Assembly (NCBI GenBank): GCA_017516865.1 | Contig: JAFXAU010000021.1 | Coordinates: 16,237-80,236 of the forward strand | DNA: 64,000 nucleotides | Direction: 5' to 3' | From: Bacteroidales bacterium | Lineage (GTDB): Bacteria; Bacteroidota; Bacteroidia; Bacteroidales; UBA1715 | In this document: in pieces, positions 8,563 to 17,700 of the stretch | Numbering within the stretch: position 1 is the first letter of the stretch | How the letters are laid out: every line of letters begins with the position of its first letter | Position numbers and translations under genes: made by a program | Notes under the pieces: generated by a model | Databases searched by the model: none | What the model was told of the DNA's origin: nothing | What the model saw: the letters and a program-made list of their open reading frames with translations, nothing else

Positions 8563-9069
8563 ATGCTCTATCAATTCAAATATCAAACTCCTGATGGTTT
8601 CAACGACCTGCTGATGCGCTCGGATGGCGAGAGTCTTGTCGGTTTGTGGTTTGAGAATTCTGTTGACGCAAAGAAAAATATCTTACACTGTGCGGAAAAA
8701 GATTTGCCTATTTTCTGTGAAACTTGTCGTTGGCTCGACGAATATTTTTCGGGCAGGCAGCCCGATTTTACGCCACAATACAAAATTGAAAATCCAACTT
8801 CTTTTCGGTGCGAAGTTCTTGATATTGTGAGCGATATTCCCTTCGGCAAAACAATTACATACGGCGAAATTGCCGCACAAATCGCGAAAAGGCACGGAAT
8901 CGGGAAAATGTCGGCTCAGGCCGTCGGTGGCGCGGTCGGGTGGAATCCGATTTGTCTTATTGTTCCGTGTCACCGTGTGGTTGGTGCGAATGGAAAACTC
9001 ACCGGCTACGGAGGTGGTATCAACAACAAGATTGCCTTGCTGAAACTTGAGGGTTCGCTTTTCCCATAA
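8563..9069 (+). CDS. ogt: Methylated-DNA--protein-cysteine methyltransferase
   Basis: 168 residues. This suicide repair protein removes O6-alkylguanine lesions by transfer to its own cysteine. The active-site block 'IVPCHRVVGANGKLTGYGGG' is intact, with acceptor Cys about residue 136. 'IPFGKTITYGEIA' is the usual start of the DNA-binding winged helix, and 'VGGAVGWNPI' supplies the helix before the active site. No AdaA-like regulator domain is fused. It is divergent from the Nmad operon (148 nt between starts), with TAGTTTTG at 8528-8535 as a possible -7 box. It converges with the acetyltransferase at 9071, with 1 nt between stops. Confidence 0.95.
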   Translation: MLYQFKYQTPDGFNDLLMRSDGESLVGLWFENSVDAKKNILHCAEKDLPIFCETCRWLDEYFSGRQPDFTPQYKIENPTSFRCEVLDIVSDIPFGKTITYGEIAAQIAKRHGIGKMSAQAVGGAVGWNPICLIVPCHRVVGANGKLTGYGGGINNKIALLKLEGSLFP

Positions 9070-9070
9070 T

Positions 9071-9694
9071 TTATTTCAACTCGTTGATTTCTTTTTGCAG
9101 ATTTTCAAGAAATGTGCCTGCGTGCATACCGTCCATCTGTGTGTGATGAAACTGAAACGAGATGGGTAAATAGTACCTGAAGAAACGTTTTCTGTACCGA
9201 CCCCAAATCAAAAACGGATTGTTAAAAATGCCCGAATTCATACCGACGGCACCGTCAATTTCGGTAGTGACGATTGCCGACGTGCCAATAACCATAAACT
9301 CTTCGGACAAATCCTTGTCGATTCCGCTTTCTGCAACGTGCGCCGTACGTGTAAGGTAATTCCGATTAAATTGCTCCACATTCTCGTCGAAAGGAATGTC
9401 GCAGGAATGAATTTCGCCATTTTTGCTTTTCACAATTGTATTGACCGCAAGAACGTCGTATTGCATCAGCTTGTTGCCAATGGGCAGAAGGTAAAACTCC
9501 TGTATGTCCGCCGCCGCCTTGCCTATGCAGTAATCCAAAAGCATATTGAATTTCAGGTTCCGTTTCTTGCTGATTCTCACTATATTCGTGACGTTCAATG
9601 TTTTGAAAAACGTCACCATTGGATTCGGTGCCTTCATCCAAAGGGAAAACGCCGTTGCTCTTGTCGTTTCATCGGGGTTGATTTCGTGTTTCAT
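9071..9694 (-). CDS. CatA-like acetyltransferase (chloramphenicol acetyltransferase fold)
   Basis: 207 residues, the usual length of the CAT family (about 210). The active-site motif HHxxxDG is present as 'FQFHHTQMDGMHAG' (His183-His184, Asp188-Gly189). 'NPFLIWGRYRKRF' corresponds to the family's conserved loop before the catalytic strand. Family members transfer acetyl from acetyl-CoA to small hydroxyl compounds. Many chromosomal Bacteroidetes copies are not proven resistance genes, so chloramphenicol resistance should not be assumed. It stands alone, converging with ogt; no obvious promoter was found. Confidence 0.85.
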   Translation of the reverse strand: MKHEINPDETTRATAFSLWMKAPNPMVTFFKTLNVTNIVRISKKRNLKFNMLLDYCIGKAAADIQEFYLLPIGNKLMQYDVLAVNTIVKSKNGEIHSCDIPFDENVEQFNRNYLTRTAHVAESGIDKDLSEEFMVIGTSAIVTTEIDGAVGMNSGIFNNPFLIWGRYRKRFFRYYLPISFQFHHTQMDGMHAGTFLENLQKEINELK

Positions 9695-9773
9695 TTTGCA
9701 ATATCTGAATTCAATTTTCTTTGATTAATGATTAGACTGCAAGAAGCTAGAAGCTATTTGGTTCACAAAAAAA

Positions 9774-9802
9774 TTCCTTCCGCTCTTAATGAACGGAAGG
9801 AA
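9774..9802 (-). terminator. Intrinsic terminator after GH8 gene 1
   Basis: A 9-bp stem (TTCCTTCCG / CGGAAGGAA) with an 11-nt loop. On the minus strand it runs into a T tract (TTTTTTTG), 21 nt past the GH8 stop. Confidence 0.88.
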
Positions 9803-9822
9803 CCACCAACGGAAAATGTTAA

Positions 9823-12570
9823 TTACATTTTCACTATATGCTTTGTAGTAATTATACCGTCTTTAGTAACAATCTGCAAGAAATAAATTCCTGTCGGAAG
9901 AGCAGAAACATCAAGACGGACATTTGAACCATTTACGACATACGTTTTTACAATTCCGAATGTTCCAGAAATTGAGATTTTATGCAATGTGGCGGGAGAT
10001 ATTATCTCTATTTCGTCCACACATGGATTTGGATAAACTTTTGTTTCGATTGCAACAGAAGGGATGTCTGTCTTTATCACTGACTTTTCGAAAGCAGCGA
10101 TGGCTGCATTAAGGTCATCGACAGCTTGTTTCACTTCGGAAACCGTCAAACCAAATGTTTCATACGAAGTCTGAGCAACCTCAACGGCGGCTGTCAAAGC
10201 ATCTTTTGCATTTTGCGGATAATTACCTTTTTCGTTGCCTATAACAGCTTCATCAAGCATTTTTTCAGCTTTCTTTATAAGTTTTGACAAAGCTGTCTTG
10301 TCGCCGTACGCAGTATTTTGGAATGCAGATATTGCTTCAACCAAAGCAGTATTAGCTTCGTCAATTTCATCGCGTGTCGCTTCGCTATTCGAATTCACGT
10401 CGGCTGCACTATTAATTGCCTCCACAAAAGCGTCAATAGCAGTCTGAGGATATTTTTCCGTAGTTGCCTTGGTATATAATACATTCGATGTCACCAGCGA
10501 TGCTTCCAAATATGTTCTGTCCGAAGCCGACACCGAAATGCTTCTGCCAATTAGTGTAAATTCATCTATCCAGAATTCTCCCACTCCCGACACTTCTTTC
10601 CATTGAAAACCTGTAACCTCGGTAACATACCCACTTGTTACAAAATCATCGGCAACGTCTTCCCACGTTAATTCAATCAACGTCCAATCTTCGTGAGATT
10701 CAATGTTGTAAGTTTGATAAGAATAGTTTGCATTCTTTTTCGTTACTGTTTTTGTTTCGAGAATACATGCATCGCCTTTGTGATAGAATGAAAATCCCGT
10801 AGAACCGGTACAATTCAAAGGAGTTTCTGCCGCAAGATTGTTAAATCCGACTCCAACCCAGCCAGTTTTGTCCTCGGCAAAAGAGAAGGTGAAATTAACA
10901 GCCGTATCGGTGTCGTTTGCTCCGCCAGGAAGCATTTTATACGATTGAGTGGTTCCGTCGCTGTACGAGTACCAATTTCCACCGAGAAGCGTAGCATTTC
11001 CCTCTTCACAATCAGCCAAAATTGTATTTCCACCAATTTCAAACACCTGATTTTCGACAGGATACTTAACAATTTTTCCAAGTACTCCACCTTGAACGCT
11101 TTTTATAGATTCACCATTATATGAAACCGAAACAATCTCTCCTTGAGTAATTTCAACACCTGACAAATCCAACGAAATTGTTGACCCAGAAACCGTCATA
11201 CCCGAAATGGCATTTTCCTGCAATTTTCCACCAACATATATTGAAAAACCGCTATAATCTGTTATAGTTTCATCCAAGCTCTTAGAACACGATAATTCCA
11301 AAGTTTCTCCATCAGTTGAAGCAGAAGAAACAATCGGATTTACAATGATTTGCTGTGCACCGCCTTCCATATCGAAGAAATTAGCCGCATTCCCCGATGC
11401 AACCAACAAATACAACACTTGCAGTGTTGGAGAATAATACGGACTTTCGGTATTTTTTTTAAGACGGTCATAATAAATGTCAAGATTACCAAGCAATGTT
11501 GCATCGCCCATCAATGCACAGGCATAACCACCGACAAAAGCAGACTGGCCACCACTATTTTTATATTCAAGTGCTTCGTAGTCATCGGCGGCAAGATTTG
11601 AATAATATCCTGCTTTCATCGGATTTTCCATAATATCCTGTGCCTTCATCATGGCAACAGTTTTGTCCATCATAGATTTGCTACTTTCGTTTCCGTACCA
11701 CAAATAATCCCAAGCCACACGCCACGGAGTACGACAAGCGTCCCAGCCATAGTCGGGGGACGATTTATCATTTCCACGCACTGCTGGTGATCCATCCCAA
11801 TTGCTCCAATTAGGCCACAATCCCGCACGTTGAGATTTCTCCAAAAATGTGTGACTGTCATCGTATACTTTTTTCCAATCACGTTTCTCTGAAAAATCGA
11901 ATTCGCTCTGAGCCTGGTCAAATACACCAACCGATGCGACAGTAAAGTAACATGCGTTAGCAATGCTGTTCCAACTGTCTCCAGGATTGAATACTTTTAA
12001 ATCTTTTCCATCAACTGTATGAGTACCAACCTCTTTTTCATAAATTGCCTTTAAAAGTTTTTCGGCCTCTTCGGCATATACATATTCTGAAGAATTTCCC
12101 CATTGTTTTGCAGCCAAACACAACGCTAACGCAACGTCCAAATCAGCATCGGTTGCGGCATTATAAGAATTTATTGATTCAAACCCTTGTATTTTCCAAT
12201 TCATCAGACCATTACCATTGCTCCATTTTTTGTAATACGCATATAATTTATCGAAATGGTCCTGACAAAAATCATTGGTTTCGTTTGCCATATACACATA
12301 AATAAGCATACCATATCCAATTCCCTCGGAAACTGTGTATGTCTCGTCATCGAAGCGGATTCTGCCGTATTTTCCGTCAGAACTTTCTCTATACATTGTT
12401 TTATTCCATGACACAAATTTTGACTGAATCTTTGCGACATCAGGATTTGAGGCGGTAATTCCATGGGGATACTCATAACCTTTTGTCTCTGCCACTGGGA
12501 ACGGGAAACATTGTCCGAAACAAATAAATGTTGAAACAACTGCAATTCCCATTAAAATAAGTTTTTTCAT
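9823..12570 (-). CDS. Secreted GH8 glycanase with CBM-like, FIVAR-like and T9SS sorting domains
   Basis: 915 residues from ATG 12570, which gives a signal peptide (MKKLILMGIAVVSTFICFGQ). Residues about 21-400 are glycoside hydrolase family 8 (endoglucanase, xylanase or chitosanase type). The general acid is in 'TVSEGIGYGML' (Glu82) and the acidic pair in 'ATDADLDVAL' (Asp141/Asp143). An Ig-like segment follows, then a CBM11-like jelly-roll ('ADCEEGNATLLGGNWYSYSD' onward, about residues 535-690). Next come two FIVAR-like helical repeats (about 700-840) and a C-terminal T9SS domain ('KVYPNPCVDEIEI...GIYFLQIVTKDG'). It is therefore expected at the cell surface or outside the cell. The paralogue at 12841 lies directly upstream. 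Substrate is not readable from the sequence. Confidence 0.9.
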   Translation of the reverse strand: MKKLILMGIAVVSTFICFGQCFPFPVAETKGYEYPHGITASNPDVAKIQSKFVSWNKTMYRESSDGKYGRIRFDDETYTVSEGIGYGMLIYVYMANETNDFCQDHFDKLYAYYKKWSNGNGLMNWKIQGFESINSYNAATDADLDVALALCLAAKQWGNSSEYVYAEEAEKLLKAIYEKEVGTHTVDGKDLKVFNPGDSWNSIANACYFTVASVGVFDQAQSEFDFSEKRDWKKVYDDSHTFLEKSQRAGLWPNWSNWDGSPAVRGNDKSSPDYGWDACRTPWRVAWDYLWYGNESSKSMMDKTVAMMKAQDIMENPMKAGYYSNLAADDYEALEYKNSGGQSAFVGGYACALMGDATLLGNLDIYYDRLKKNTESPYYSPTLQVLYLLVASGNAANFFDMEGGAQQIIVNPIVSSASTDGETLELSCSKSLDETITDYSGFSIYVGGKLQENAISGMTVSGSTISLDLSGVEITQGEIVSVSYNGESIKSVQGGVLGKIVKYPVENQVFEIGGNTILADCEEGNATLLGGNWYSYSDGTTQSYKMLPGGANDTDTAVNFTFSFAEDKTGWVGVGFNNLAAETPLNCTGSTGFSFYHKGDACILETKTVTKKNANYSYQTYNIESHEDWTLIELTWEDVADDFVTSGYVTEVTGFQWKEVSGVGEFWIDEFTLIGRSISVSASDRTYLEASLVTSNVLYTKATTEKYPQTAIDAFVEAINSAADVNSNSEATRDEIDEANTALVEAISAFQNTAYGDKTALSKLIKKAEKMLDEAVIGNEKGNYPQNAKDALTAAVEVAQTSYETFGLTVSEVKQAVDDLNAAIAAFEKSVIKTDIPSVAIETKVYPNPCVDEIEIISPATLHKISISGTFGIVKTYVVNGSNVRLDVSALPTGIYFLQIVTKDGIITTKHIVKM

Positions 12571-12780
12571 TACACAAATTTTATATATTGGACACATTTT
12601 TTCTTGCTACAAAAAAACGATATTTAGTTTAATTCAACAAAGAAAAATTCGGTTATTTTTCATAGTGTAACCTATACACTAACACTTCTCTACACCTATA
12701 TTTATCAACAAAATGCGAAAAAAATTTTTAAAAACTTTATTTCTCTCCATAACAAGAAAAATAAACATTTTGCGAAAAAG

Positions 12781-12814
12781 AAATGCCGACAAACTTCAAT
12801 ATTCATCGGCATTT
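12781..12814 (-). terminator. Intrinsic terminator after GH8 gene 2
   Basis: The stem AAATGCCGA / TCGGCATTT with a 16-nt loop is followed on the minus strand by a T-rich run, 26 nt past the stop of the gene at 12841. A separate AGTGTA/TACACT inverted repeat at 12664-12680 lies further on, upstream of GH8 gene 1. Confidence 0.75.
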
Positions 12815-12840
12815 CAAAATGTGTACTCTATACAATATGT

Positions 12841-15800
12841 CTATTTTTTCACGAAGGACATCACTTTTACCGTTCCATTTTCGAAGAAAATTTGAAGAGA
12901 ATAAACTCCATTCGCAAGACGAGAAACTTCAATTTGGCTGGAAGTATTATCAATTTCCGAACTGTATTTCACGCCGTTCATGCCAACAATGTTCACTTTT
13001 GCAATCGTATTCGAAGATTCTATAGAAAGAACGTCCGTACAAGGATTTGGATAAATTGCCAAAGCAAATTCAACATCGTCGACAGCAGTTGAAGTAACCT
13101 TCGACAACATATACACATTGTAAGCAGCTTTAAGAGAACTTAGTCGTATATCCACAAGCGATTGCGAAGCCGATTCGTTTTCGTAAGCTGTTTTTGCTGT
13201 TTTCAGAGTATTCTCCAATGAAGTTCTTTTTGATGGCGAATATTGACCAACTTGGGTTCCTGCTTCGGTTGTGTTCAAAATCTGAGTTGCAACGTCAATC
13301 ATCTCTTTCAATTCAGATTTATCTACAATAACAAGTACCGATGCTTTAAATGTACTAATTGCCGTATTCAACGCATCAATAGCCGAATTCATTTCTGTTT
13401 CTGTCAAACCAACTTTGTTGTATACCGTTTGGGCACTTGCAATGGCAGCGTCCAAATCGTCTTTTGCCGACTGAGGATAATCACCGTTGGCAGTACCAAT
13501 AGGAGCATTGTTGCTCAACACAGTAGCAGTTGCGATTGCTTTCGACAGCGGACTCTTGTCGGCGTATGCAGTAGCCTTGAATGTAGCTATCGCTTGAATC
13601 AATGTTGAATTTGCACTACTAACTTGATCTTCAGTTGCCGAAGAATTCATGTTTACAGTTCCAGCAGCTACAATCGCATTATATAAAGCTGTGATTGCAG
13701 ATTCCGGATATTGATCAGTCGTAGCACCACCATACAATGTGTTTGCAGTGGCGATAGTCGCCTCCAATGCAGATTTGTCAACCCCGCCAGCATCGATAGT
13801 TTTACCCATCAATACCACTTCGTCAATATAGAATTCTCCAGTTCCCGAAGTTACTTTCCACTGGAATTTGGTGATTTTTGAACAAAGATTTTGAGAGACA
13901 AAATCAATGTTACCTCCTTCGCCCCAACCTGGACCACTAACATTTTCCCACTCAACCGTCACAGGTGTCCACGATGCATGAGATTCTACATTAACAACAT
14001 GATAACTATAATCTGAAATCACAGATGTGCCAATCTCCAAAGTTGCAGCACTACCTTTATGATAGAATGTTATACCTGTTGAACCGCTGAAATCGTATGC
14101 AGTTCCTTCTTCTAATATATTGAATCCCATACCAGCATAATCAGTCACAGTGTTGTATGTAAAATGTGCCGAGTGAGCTGTGGAGTTTGCTCCGCCTGAA
14201 ACAATTTCGTACGATTGCGTTCCATTTCCGACATATGAAAACCACGTTCCACCAAGCAAGGTAACATCTTCATTTTCACAATCGGCAAGCAACGTACTTC
14301 CGCCAGAGACTTTATTTTTAACTGGGAATAAAGCTGTTTTGCCAAGTACGCCATCTTCTTCGCTCAATAAATAATCACCCTCGTATGAAATAGAAATTCC
14401 GTCAGTCGATTCAATCGTAATATTTTTCAAATTAAGCGTAATTGTTTTTCCCGAAACCGACATGCCTGAAATCACATTCGATTTTTTAGTTCCGTTTTGG
14501 TACAATGAAAATCCATTGTAATTAGACGAAGATTTCAACGCTTTTGAACTTGTGAGTACAACCGAATTTCCATCTGTAGTAGCAGCTGTAATTACAGGAT
14601 TCACAACTGCACCTCCATTGTCGCAATCGAAGAAGTTTGCCGCATTTCCCGACAATGTGAGCATATACAACACTTGAAGTGTTTGAGCATAATATGCCTG
14701 ACCTGTTTTTGAATTTATACTGCTATTGTATGTATCCAGACTACTTTGATGTTCAGAATCTATCATCAACGCACAGGCAATGCTACCAGTCCATGCTACA
14801 TTACCTGAAGTATAACGCTGGTCTGTAGGAGTAGTAGGAATATTTAAAGAAGAATAATCACTCCCGTCAAGACCTGCTAAATATCCTATACTTGCATTAT
14901 TGTACCAATTTTTTGCTTTTAACATTTCGATGGTCTTGTTCAACATTTTCTTGCTACTTTCGTTGCCATACCAAATATAATCCCAGGCAACTCTCCACGG
15001 CACACGGCAGGCATCCCAGCCAAATGTAACCTCATCGAAAGCTTCTTTTGTCCCTGCCGTAATCCATGGGCGCTTTTGTGGATCGAAATTAGTGCCCCAG
15101 TTTGTCCAGTTTGGCCAAACGCCTAAACGCTGCGATTTTTCCAAATAAACATGACCGTCTTCATAAACTTTCTGCCAGTCTTTTGTCGTTGTAAAGCCTA
15201 AATCTTCCTGAGCCTGTGCAAATACGCCGACCGATGCCTGCGTAAAATAACATGGATTTCCGTTGTCGTTCCATGAATCACCTGGTTTGAAAAATCTATA
15301 ACCGTTTGTCGACCAAGTTTCGTAATTGTAAATGTTCTTCAATATAGTTTCAGCTTCGTTTGCATATACATATTTCGACGAAGACTCCCATTGCTTTGCC
15401 GCAAGACAAAGTGCAAGTCCAACATCCAAATCAGCATCGGTTGCACCGCCACTTCCATCACTTGCTATAGAGCTGAACCCTGTAATCTTCCAGTTCATCA
15501 ATCCTTTATTATCGCTCCATCTTTTATAATATGAATATAATTTATCAAAATGGTCTTGGCATTGTGTATTTGTTTCGTTTGCCATATACACGTATATCAA
15601 CATTCCGTAAGCAATACCTTCGCTTACAGTTTTGTCATCGTTTCCTGGGTCATATTTGATACGAGCCAAATCACCACTTTCCTCATACATCGCAGATTCC
15701 CATGCCTTAAATTTTTGTTGAATTTTGTCATTTGAGGCATTAGTCGGAACAATTCCATACGGATATTTATATCCGCTTTCGTTCATTGGGAACGGGAAAT

Positions 15801-15861
15801 TCTGCGAGAATGCCAACAAGCTCAGCATCACACCCACTACTGATACAAGAAATTTTTTCAT
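12841..15861 (-). CDS. Secreted GH8 glycanase, larger paralogue, with T9SS sorting domain
   Basis: 1006 residues. Signal peptide MKKFLVSVVGVMLSLLAFSQ, then a GH8 domain to about residue 425 with 'KTVSEGIAYGMLI' (Glu81) and 'GATDADLDVGLAL' (Asp142/Asp144). An Ig-like segment and a CBM11-like domain follow ('ADCENEDVTLLGGTWFSYV', about residues 535-695). Three FIVAR-like repeats ('DKSALEATIATANTLY', 'DKSPLSKAIATATVL', 'DKSELKEMIDVATQIL') come next, one more than in the downstream paralogue. The T9SS C-terminal domain is 'AIYPNPCTDVLSIESS...GVYSLQIFFENG'. Both copies share the same domain order, so they arose by tandem duplication. A terminator separates them, so each can be expressed on its own. 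Confidence 0.92.
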   Translation of the reverse strand: MKKFLVSVVGVMLSLLAFSQNFPFPMNESGYKYPYGIVPTNASNDKIQQKFKAWESAMYEESGDLARIKYDPGNDDKTVSEGIAYGMLIYVYMANETNTQCQDHFDKLYSYYKRWSDNKGLMNWKITGFSSIASDGSGGATDADLDVGLALCLAAKQWESSSKYVYANEAETILKNIYNYETWSTNGYRFFKPGDSWNDNGNPCYFTQASVGVFAQAQEDLGFTTTKDWQKVYEDGHVYLEKSQRLGVWPNWTNWGTNFDPQKRPWITAGTKEAFDEVTFGWDACRVPWRVAWDYIWYGNESSKKMLNKTIEMLKAKNWYNNASIGYLAGLDGSDYSSLNIPTTPTDQRYTSGNVAWTGSIACALMIDSEHQSSLDTYNSSINSKTGQAYYAQTLQVLYMLTLSGNAANFFDCDNGGAVVNPVITAATTDGNSVVLTSSKALKSSSNYNGFSLYQNGTKKSNVISGMSVSGKTITLNLKNITIESTDGISISYEGDYLLSEEDGVLGKTALFPVKNKVSGGSTLLADCENEDVTLLGGTWFSYVGNGTQSYEIVSGGANSTAHSAHFTYNTVTDYAGMGFNILEEGTAYDFSGSTGITFYHKGSAATLEIGTSVISDYSYHVVNVESHASWTPVTVEWENVSGPGWGEGGNIDFVSQNLCSKITKFQWKVTSGTGEFYIDEVVLMGKTIDAGGVDKSALEATIATANTLYGGATTDQYPESAITALYNAIVAAGTVNMNSSATEDQVSSANSTLIQAIATFKATAYADKSPLSKAIATATVLSNNAPIGTANGDYPQSAKDDLDAAIASAQTVYNKVGLTETEMNSAIDALNTAISTFKASVLVIVDKSELKEMIDVATQILNTTEAGTQVGQYSPSKRTSLENTLKTAKTAYENESASQSLVDIRLSSLKAAYNVYMLSKVTSTAVDDVEFALAIYPNPCTDVLSIESSNTIAKVNIVGMNGVKYSSEIDNTSSQIEVSRLANGVYSLQIFFENGTVKVMSFVKK

Positions 15862-15932
15862 TACGTTTTATTTAAATTAGACTTACTTTACTTATGACAA
15901 TCAAAAAACCAAAACCCGACACAAAAATCAGT

Positions 15933-16853
15933 TTATCTCTGTAAATTTTTCGAAATAAAGTATTCTATTTTCGTACGGAGAGCTTCATCTGAAATTTTTT
16001 GTAACACATCGCCCGCAAATCCTGTCACCAAAAGATGCATAGCCGTAACTTTGTCGATTCCGCGAGCCTGCATGTACCACAATGCTTCTTCGTCGATTTG
16101 TCCTGTGCTACTACCATGGTTGCAGACCACGTCGTCGGCATAAATTTCCAACTGTGGTTCGCTATGGATTCGGGCATTGGCAGACAAAAGAATATTTCTA
16201 TTCTGCTGTCGCGCCGTGGTTTTCTGGGCACCTTTCGCCACATACACTAAACCAGAAAATGCTCCAGACGCAGAATCATCGGCTATGCCACGGAACAGTT
16301 CTTCGGTTTCGCACAGCGGACTATTGTGGTTCACACGGGTATTGATTGAATATTCGTTGTTTTCGACCGGGAAAAACACGCCGAACAAATCGGTGTTGGC
16401 ATTCTCGCCGTCTTTGTCTATAAACAACTGTATTCCATTTTGTTTCCCCGAAAGTTGAAAATATCCTCCCCTATACGTTGAATTTCGTGCCTGACAAACA
16501 ATAATGTTCTGTTTTGAAGTTGTCATTTGCAAAACCATTTGTTCGCAAAAGGAATTTTCGTCACAAGAAATATGCACATCGCTTGCCGACTCGGTTTCGT
16601 AGCAAGTATAAAGCGATATTTCCGCATTTTTTGCTATATGTACGACATACGAAAACGCACGCACGTCAAGAAAACAAAGGCACACACGTTTCTTCCCTTC
16701 CAACACTATGCTGTTTGCCGAACCGTTAATTTTTCCGTCAGAAAACACATAGAGCGCATCAAAGGAAAGTTTTTCGGGAAAACATTCCGCAATTATTTCT
16801 TGTACGCGTGGATTTACAAAGTCTCCCATTCCGAACTGTTTTTCGTAATCCAT
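15933..16853 (-). CDS. sufD: Fe-S cluster assembly protein SufD, N-terminally short
   Basis: 306 residues against the usual 420-450. The beta-helix core and C-terminus are clear: 'NSPLCETEELFRGIADDSAS', 'QQNRNILLSANARIHSEPQL', 'EIYADDVVCNHGSSTGQIDE' and 'ALWYMQARGI'. The usual N-terminal helical part with the W/YKYTD motif is missing, and the start overlaps sufC by 40 nt. SufD pairs with SufB in the SufBC2D scaffold that builds Fe-S clusters. Met9 (16829) is an alternative start and would reduce the overlap. The loss could be a lineage trait or a lesion. Confidence 0.88.
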   Translation of the reverse strand: MDYEKQFGMGDFVNPRVQEIIAECFPEKLSFDALYVFSDGKINGSANSIVLEGKKRVCLCFLDVRAFSYVVHIAKNAEISLYTCYETESASDVHISCDENSFCEQMVLQMTTSKQNIIVCQARNSTYRGGYFQLSGKQNGIQLFIDKDGENANTDLFGVFFPVENNEYSINTRVNHNSPLCETEELFRGIADDSASGAFSGLVYVAKGAQKTTARQQNRNILLSANARIHSEPQLEIYADDVVCNHGSSTGQIDEEALWYMQARGIDKVTAMHLLVTGFAGDVLQKISDEALRTKIEYFISKNLQR

Positions 16854-17578
16854 TCGTAGCCTTTTTCCTCCAATTCGAGGGCAAGGTTTTTATCGCCAGT
16901 TTTTATAATTCGTCCGTCATACAACACATGTACGACATCGGGGACAATATAATCAAGCAGACGCTGATAGTGGGTAATCACAATATACGCATTATCAGGG
17001 GTTTTGAGTTTATTCACACCATCGGAAACAATACGGAGTGCGTCGATATCAAGACCGCTGTCGGTTTCGTCGAGAATGGCGAGTTTCGGTTCCAACATTG
17101 CCATTTGGAAAATGTCGTTTTTCTTTTTCTCTCCGCCAGAATAGCCTTCGTTCACCGAACGACCCGAAAGTTTGCTCGGCAAACCGACAAGTTCGCTGTT
17201 CTTTTTCATTTTCTGCAAAAATTCCGTCGGCGACGGAGGTTCAGTACCAAGATACGCACATTTTGCCTCGATGGCGGCTTTCATAAAATTCGTCATCGAA
17301 ATACCTGGAATTTCAACTGGATACTGAAAAGCAAGAAACAAACCTTCACACGCACGTTGATCGGCAGAAAGTTTCAACAAATCTTTCCCGTTGAAAAGCA
17401 CCTCGCCTTCGGTAACTTCGTATATATCGCGGCCGGCAAGCACACTCGACAGCGTACTTTTTCCCGAACCGTTCGGACCCATTATCGCATGAATCTCGCC
17501 TGGTTTCACCGTCAAATTGATTCCCTTCAGAATCTCCTTGCCGTCGACGGACGCATGTAAATTTTTAATCGTCAGCAT
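16814..17578 (-). CDS. sufC: Fe-S cluster assembly ATPase SufC
   Basis: 254 residues from ATG 17578; upstream codons are AT-rich leader. It has an ABC ATPase with Walker A 'GPNGSGKST', signature 'SGGEKKKNDIFQMAML' (the SufC-type variant) and Walker B/D-loop 'LAILDETDSGLDIDAL'. It powers the SufBCD scaffold in the cytoplasm. TATTTTTG on the minus strand at 17604-17597 is a candidate -7 box. If real, sufC and sufD no longer depend on the sufB promoter, from which they are separated by the rightward GH16 gene. Confidence 0.95.
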   Translation of the reverse strand: MLTIKNLHASVDGKEILKGINLTVKPGEIHAIMGPNGSGKSTLSSVLAGRDIYEVTEGEVLFNGKDLLKLSADQRACEGLFLAFQYPVEIPGISMTNFMKAAIEAKCAYLGTEPPSPTEFLQKMKKNSELVGLPSKLSGRSVNEGYSGGEKKKNDIFQMAMLEPKLAILDETDSGLDIDALRIVSDGVNKLKTPDNAYIVITHYQRLLDYIVPDVVHVLYDGRIIKTGDKNLALELEEKGYEWITKNSSEWETL

Positions 17579-17646
17579 TCTTATTCCTTTTGCTTGCAAA
17601 AATACGATAAAATAAAATGAATTTGTCGAAATTACCACGATTTGAT

Positions 17647-17676
17647 TTGTCGCTATCGAATTTATTTATATCTTCA
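17647..17676 (+). promoter_or_regulatory. Putative promoter of GH16 lipoprotein gene
   Basis: TTG (17647-17649), a 19-bp spacer and TATCTTCA (17669-17676, two changes from TAxxTTTG), 24 nt before the ATG at 17701. Confidence 0.45.
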
Positions 17677-17700
17677 CGAAAATTTCTAGATTGAATTTCT

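Noticed and set aside
9071..9694. Chloramphenicol resistance gene
   Set aside because: The fold and HHxxxDG motif fit CAT-like acetyltransferases, but chromosomal members often have other substrates, so a resistance role is not claimed.
16808..17560. 250-codon rightward open frame
   Set aside because: Antisense shadow of sufC, which carries all ABC ATPase motifs.
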